This document shows, piece after piece, positions 58,540 through 64,000 of a stretch of 64,000 nt of DNA. The notes beneath the pieces were generated by a model. It had not been told where the DNA came from and did not search any database. It worked only from the letters and a program-made list of their open reading frames with translations. The translations under genes and the position numbers were made by a program. Source of the stretch: Atopsyche davidsoni (lineage: Eukaryota; Arthropoda; Insecta; Trichoptera; Hydrobiosidae); assembly GCA_022113835.1 (NCBI GenBank), contig JAILWY010000001.1, positions 10,594,501 to 10,658,500 on the forward strand, in the 5' to 3' direction. The stretch's first letter is position 1. Every line of letters starts with the position of its first letter.

Positions 58540-58890
58540 AATTCAATATCAAACATCTGCCATTTTGGAACGGTAAACCCGCCGCCGCCTATTCCATACG
58601 CATTTTTTTGTTCGATATTTATTGCACATCATTATAGGAAGGAAATTTAATACTCTGAATGAAAACAAAGCGATTGCGAGATTCGGGAGCCGAGCGTGGC
58701 CCAGTTCTGGGGATGATAATAAATCAGACCTTGCTAGGAAACTCGATGCTCGGCCTCCTTATTATTGCGAGCACGCTCCGCGTTTGATACTTCGAGCACA
58801 AATGGGAACAAATGATCCCATTTTTGCCTTTGAAATTATTTGTATCCGGATCTGAAGCGATTTTTGTGCTTCCGTCTCGGTGAATATAAA
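58540..58890. promoter_or_regulatory. Island 50 with small inverted repeat
   Basis: It contains AACCCGCCGCCGCC near 58577, CCGAGCGTGGCCCAG near 58690, and AAATGGGA/TCCCATTT (58800-58807 and 58816-58823) around ACAAATGA. The block is CpG-rich and has no recognised gene. Confidence 0.35.
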
Positions 58891-59399
58891 AATCTCATCT
58901 GGCAATAATAAAGCACTTACAGTTACTTGTTATGTTTGATACATATTTTTTTATGTTACGTTTATTGATAACTGTAGTTTGTATGATGATTTAAGGGTTT
59001 TTTTATTATTTGATGCGTTTACTGTTACTTATTTTTATAATAGATGACAGGTATAAATTTTTTAATACAATCGACGTGAATCACTCTGGTTGTGATGCAT
59101 TTGAAGTTAGTTTCGGATTTATTCACAACAAGTTTATACAAATATTTAAATAACTTGTTAATTTATTTACGCATATATAAAAGTTTTCTTTTTTTTCATT
59201 CTTTATTTAATTATCAAAGTATTCTTGATGAATTATTATTTTAAGATTCAAGCTGTTGTTTTATAATGGAGAATTTTTAAAGTATCAAATCAACCCCATA
59301 GTTATTAAACATATTTATTAAATATTTAGAATATATATATATTATCGTGTTTTAAATTTAAATTTATGTTTGAAAGAAAAATATAGAAATAATTGCAGT
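58891..59399. other. AT-rich spacer
   Basis: Nothing is recognised. Confidence 0.5.
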
Positions 59400-59680
59400 T
59401 TTATGCTTCGTTTACTCTCCGCCAAGAAATATCTAGTGTGGTCACTTTGAAAAGTGCTGAATTCTTTTTCTGGCCAATGTAAGTGCCTTACAAAGCCAAG
59501 CTAATCAATAAAAAAAAGCGTACAAGTAAACAGTGAGAAGCGTGTTTGTTAGGCGAGATACTATCATCTTACAAGAGGAAGTCATTACGGCGCAATCGCA
59601 GCTTCCTGCCATTACTTTTATAATCTCTTCTTCTGCAGCCCCGCGCTTGTGAGTGCTAACACCTAATACCTGCAAAAACA
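59400..59680. promoter_or_regulatory. Weak island 51
   Basis: Mixed composition, including ACGGCGCAATCGCAGC near 59588. Confidence 0.2.
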
Positions 59681-60119
59681 AGGCCAAACAAGTCAAACAA
59701 ACACGGAGATGTAAAAACTTTGTTACATTTTAAAAAATGTACATCAATTTTAAATATATTAAATTACAGTTCATTTCTTTTTTTTTATTAAAAAAAATTT
59801 TTTTATATTATATTGAACAGTTCAAAGTTACATATATACACAACGAAAATACAATAGTAATCTTTGACTGATATATCACGGAAATTTATGATATACTTAC
59901 TTTGTTTTTCGGATATCAGTATGATCCGTTGTGAAATTATATGAAAGTGTTATAGAGACGTAAATGTGATGCATTTATAGCAATCATTATCATAACACCA
60001 AAACCGATAGATATCACAGATTGAATATCACAATTACTCTTTTGACACAAAGCCGCATATTTCGTTGATGTTTATCGCTATTTAAAGTTAATTAATTAAA
60101 ACGGTTTCAGGTTACATAA

Positions 60120-60490
60120 TACGCTGAAAACAATATGCACCCGGCGCCGTTCTTTGTTATGTCTCGCGAGAGAAAGGCGGGTAGGGGTATCTCATTATTT
60201 ATGGCATCCGTTTGTCCATTGCAAATCCTGAGAAATAAGCCATCGCCCCGGGAGGAGCCGAGGCCGGGCGGGGCGGAGAGGCCGCCGGGGAGGGAGGCCT
60301 CCGAGGAGGAGAGGCCAGGCGTGAAACTCTCGAGGCTGTCTCCCGCACTGTGTTATTACACCGGTGATGGGAAAACAGGCTGTGCTGCACACTGCACGGC
60401 AACGATGACCGCGGCTATGATGAATGAAGGGAACGATGTGAAATGATAATGAGATGGTGAGCACCGAGGGGTCAGCGCCTGCAGACTTAC
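60120..60490. promoter_or_regulatory. Very GC-rich island 52
   Basis: About 370 bp. The centre (60245-60320) is very G-rich on the plus strand (GGGCGGGGCGGAGAGG near 60267), giving G-quadruplex potential. TTTATGGC near 60198 is an Abd-B-type word. Frames of 103, 89 and 67 codons are open on both strands and unrecognised. It could be a CpG-rich promoter or an enhancer. Confidence 0.35.
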
Positions 60491-61439
60491 AATTGTGCTA
60501 ATTTGCTGAAACTGAAAATAAATATATGTACTCGTTTATAAATGCTTTAAACTTTCCTATTATAATAAATTTATGCGTACGCTCTTCAGTGAATAAAAAT
60601 GAATATATTTCAAGTAGAAATGTTGCCCGTCACAGAATGACGTTTTCGGAGTTATTAATGCTGTGATTAATAATTTCTAATGCAATTTCGATAAAAAAAT
60701 AAAATTGGTACTTGTGTCAAGTTGACATAAACTGAAAATTTCTATGAAGCATCAAAATTTGTTTTTTTTGTAAAAGTTCTAAATTTGAAATTCTCGCGGT
60801 GAACAATAAAATCCTATAATTCGTACATATTGAAACTCGCTAAAGCATATTTTATAGTTTTATTAAATTAGTTTATGAATAAAAATATTATCTTATCGTC
60901 TTGAAAATTTACTAAACTTACATGCAAAAAAATCAGCGTTGTATCTTTTAAGATATCTTATAGAAAACCAAAAAATGAAACATACACACACACAATGGAT
61001 ATTATTATAGTAGATACCTTAAAATGCGTCGAATAGCGTTTAATGCCATACTTATATTGATTGTAACGCAGCTTGAATATATTATATGAACACCACGACA
61101 GTATAAAAACACCATGGTAATTAATTGATAATAATTTAAACTAATAAAATTACAAGATTTGTTGAATTTTTCTTTTGAAATAGCGCTGTATTTACATTTT
61201 TCGTATTTTGGAAAAAATAATAATAATACTCGAACAAGTAACATAACTATCAATAAAGTACTACCATAATCGCTACTTGTATGGAATAAGATCTTAAAAC
61301 TAGGTATTTTATAAAATCTAATCAAATAATATTTTATTTACATTAAATTGTTTTTTCACGATTTACTTGATTTAATTTGGGTACGTGTAAATTGTTTTAT
61401 TTGTAGTATTACAGGTGTTCTCTATAAAATAAATTGAAA
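60491..61439. other. AT-rich intergenic sequence
   Basis: A short (AC)n lies at 60984-60995. A 106-codon minus-strand frame is I/L/F/K-rich and judged fortuitous. Confidence 0.5.
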
Positions 61440-61570
61440 AATCGCTTCACCAACTCAGTCGTGATCTCAATACGGCCGCTGGATACATGGACTGCGAAAA
61501 ATAAACTCACGACATTGTTATCTGAGATAAATTGTTTATTTTACTTGCCACCTTACGCTGATTCGAATAC
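61440..61570. promoter_or_regulatory. Small island 53
   Basis: Mixed composition, including ATACGGCCGCTGG near 61470. Confidence 0.2.
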
Positions 61571-61969
61571 AAACAACTTACTTAAAATTTATATTCAACT
61601 TTAAATAAAAATTCTTGTAATGAAATGCAATATTAAGACGGGTGTTAAGACTAGAAGTTCAATATATTTTAAGCATTAGAAAACAATGGCAAAATGATTC
61701 TATTACATAACCAAAGTTGTATTAATTTTTATTAATAAATGATGATACCCTATTTTATGAACAGAAACAAACAACATGACTCATACATATTTAAAACACT
61801 AAATTACTTGGGGAGAGTTATATTTTTTATTAACATCATATTTGATTTCTGTAAATTTGTTAACACTATATTTTTAATATCGTAATCTAAATAATATAAA
61901 ATCAAATTTTATTATTATTATTTTAAATTTTTTACAATCATTTTTAAACATAAGTACTGATCTCCAGAG

Positions 61970-62350
61970 GTAGAATTTTATAATAGTATTTTTCGGTCGG
62001 TATCCATTCATAGACCAGGCGCCATTTAAGTAAATTCAATGCATCATTCTGCTTCCAAATCATCCCACCGGCAAGGTGCGCAGAATTTTAAATCCTGAAA
62101 ACAGCGAACAATGGATCAAACAAAAGTATTGGATTTCAGTATCGAATCGTAGACTTAGCACAAGCCTTCTATTTAGCTCCAGGTGACACCCTGAGGCTGG
62201 CGCGAGCGTCCCTCCACATCTGCCTGGTTATATATTGTATCTATTTACATATTATCTTCGGGTTTGGCAGAATAAGATTTATCAATGTAGACTGAATTTG
62301 GAGGACTCGTGCGCGGGTTAGCCAGGTTTTAAAAATCGGAGGGTAGTCAC
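61970..62350. promoter_or_regulatory. Island 54
   Basis: Two mixed blocks: ACCAGGCGCCATTTAAG near 62014, and CCCTGAGGCTGGCGCGAGCG near 62189, followed by CACGTGAATATTTAGG near 62347. Candidate element. Confidence 0.28.
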
Positions 62351-62819
62351 GTGAATATTTAGGCTCTAAAAAATAAGTTTCAATTAAAATGAGACAAGCG
62401 GGAAAAGCGTTTTGAATATGAGTGACAATCAAACAGTATTTTTTATTAAAATATTAATTAACTTATTTAAAGATAAAATATTTTTTTTTGTTTTATAAAA
62501 AAAATAGATTGTGTTTTTTTTCGATTTTCTAATGATTCTTTTTACTTGATTATTTCCACTCGAATCTTTTGCTTTATACTTAAAAAGCATTATCTGAATT
62601 AATAAATCATTATCAATTTAAATATTAAAAAACTTCATGTTTTAAAGAACTAAAAGGCTTTGTTGCAAATCCCACAAAAAATTGATAATGTAAAATATAC
62701 TTATTTTTAAGACATAATGTGAAAATATCAATGTGAGTGGTTTTTTTTATAATATTTAAAAAAAAACTGTTTTATTTATATTTTTAGAGTAGAAAAAAAA
62801 TATTTTATTAGTGTTTGAA
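62351..62819. other. AT-rich spacer
   Basis: Nothing is recognised. Confidence 0.5.
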
Positions 62820-63040
62820 AGCCCTGTAATATTGATGATCGATAAACATCTGTACGGGCATGTGCTCAGACTGCAATGTGTCTCTCTGGAGCACCCAGCA
62901 AAGGGTTCTGACCCGTTTGTGCCCCTCGCCGCTCAATGGAGCGGGTTGTTTCGTACCGAAAGGTGTAAACTCCATACTAATCGACGCAATGTGCTTTGCA
63001 CAATAGTGAATGATGCTTCTGTGTTATGAAATTTGAGCGA
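62820..63040. promoter_or_regulatory. Island 55
   Basis: Balanced composition with TTGTGCCCCTCGCCGCTC near 62918 and GAGCGGGTTGTTTCG near 62939. The 72-codon frame is unrecognised. Confidence 0.25.
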
Positions 63041-63579
63041 CTCTCAGTATTTGTATTTATAAAAGCATCTTACAAAAAAATATACGGTAAATCAAACGTG
63101 TTATAAATTTAAATAAATCATTTGAGTTATTTTTATTATTTTTTTTAAACTCTTCAAAATAATCAATTCATATTTCAGTACATGGGAATACTGTTTACTG
63201 TTAACGGAGCATCTATAATGAGTAATATATTATAGTGGTCTCACATGGTTTTTCTTTTAATAAAATTAGCCAAAAGCTAGAGTTTATTAAGAAATTAGAT
63301 TTCGTACTCACAATTTTCAATATTAACGATATTTTAATTATTTAATTTTTACTTCCACGACTAGCAGTATTATAGGTTATTGCCAAAATTTTATAATCGT
63401 GGGAAATTTATATCTACTAGTGAAAAGGCATCATGCTGTCACCGTGCCATATAGAACTTCCTCTTCAGAAACAAACTTAAAGATAAGAAAATAGCAAATA
63501 ATCGCAAATCGCTTTTAATTATTTACACAAGAGTATCGAGTTTCCTCATGTAAAATTGTGCAATTTTGCGTAAAATACA
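63041..63579. other. AT-rich spacer
   Basis: Nothing is recognised. Confidence 0.5.
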
Positions 63580-63840
63580 CAGAGAACTCGTCCTTACGTG
63601 TTTATTCAAGGCATTTAATTTTTGGGGACCCCATCGGTACGGGAGAAGAGAAACCCATACCTTGGAATCGGATGGAAGAATCTCGACGTCTCATTCGGTC
63701 GGTCAAGTATTGTGGATTTTTTTTACTCCACAACGTAACAGATTACACAAGAAGTTTTTTTTTCCAAAGTTCTGTTTGCGCTTGTGCCAAACGCACCTTA
63801 CGATCCCTTTCCCCGAGCTCTTACATAATGCCTCACAATA
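63580..63840. promoter_or_regulatory. Island 56
   Basis: Balanced composition with CCCATCGGTACGGGAG near 63630. Frames of 113 and 91 codons overlap in different phases on the plus strand and show no domain. Confidence 0.23.
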
Positions 63841-64000
63841 GAAGAATTAAATACGCTGCATTATTCTCATTTTGTATAGAAATTTCACAAATTATATAAT
63901 TTTTAAATTAATTATTTTATATGCATCCAAAAACCATCTTATTTTTTCTGATATGTATTAGAAATACACCGATAATAATAATTGTATGATTATATCATCA

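Noticed and set aside
60135..60464. Frames of 67-103 codons on both strands in a GC-rich island
   Set aside because: Openness on both strands reflects few A/T-rich stop codons. The peptides are low-complexity R/P/E-rich without a recognisable family.
61005..61325. 106-codon minus-strand frame with hydrophobic stretches
   Set aside because: Hydrophobicity follows from T-rich codons in AT-rich DNA. No signal peptide logic, homology or conserved motif is visible.
1..64000. CRISPR arrays, rRNA, telomeric TTAGG arrays, reverse-transcriptase motifs, known conserved microRNAs
   Set aside because: All were looked for by eye on both strands and none was seen.

Overview
This is eukaryotic nuclear DNA, strongly AT-rich (roughly two thirds A+T by eye). 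It has many A/T runs, short dinucleotide repeats and remnants of DNA transposons. I find no bacterial operon structure, no CRISPR array, no rRNA or tRNA gene, and no convincing protein-coding gene. The composition, the homeodomain/E-box/Zelda-like words and the transposon types suggest an insect; a lepidopteran is plausible, but I cannot prove the taxon from this sequence.

The main layout is an 'archipelago'. About fifty islands of 100-450 bp, with near-balanced base composition and many CpGs, lie in an AT-rich sea, about one per 1-1.5 kb from end to end. Most open reading frames longer than 60 codons sit on these islands, often on both strands at once, because low A+T removes stop codons. 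I therefore read most of them as non-coding. The islands carry words resembling sites for Hox/Abd-B, Exd-Hth, Fox, Runx, TCF, GATA, T-box, Otx/Bicoid, Snail-type E-boxes and Zelda. The simplest interpretation is an intergenic or intronic regulatory desert beside a developmental gene outside the window. This is inference from sequence texture and needs cross-species conservation to confirm.

Inserted elements with clear boundaries are: (1) a 686-bp internally deleted piggyBac-like element at 3694-4379 with TTAA at both ends and a relic of the transposase N-terminus; (2) a 338-bp non-autonomous hAT element at 13407-13744 with near-identical terminal repeats and a perfect 8-bp target duplication; (3) a 196-bp insertion at 49506-49701 between 12-bp direct repeats. 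Most of the third is a 51-bp-arm inverted repeat whose minus-strand transcript would fold like a type I hammerhead ribozyme. That element is the most interesting object in the window.

Other items recorded are a very C-rich tract (G-quadruplex candidate on the minus strand) at 19864-19956, a (CG)6 tract, several foldback hairpins, a poly(A)-only insertion between 13-bp direct repeats, and one unusually long open frame on the minus strand at 46612-47163. The intervals between the listed islands, including short ones without their own entry, are AT-rich and show nothing I can name.
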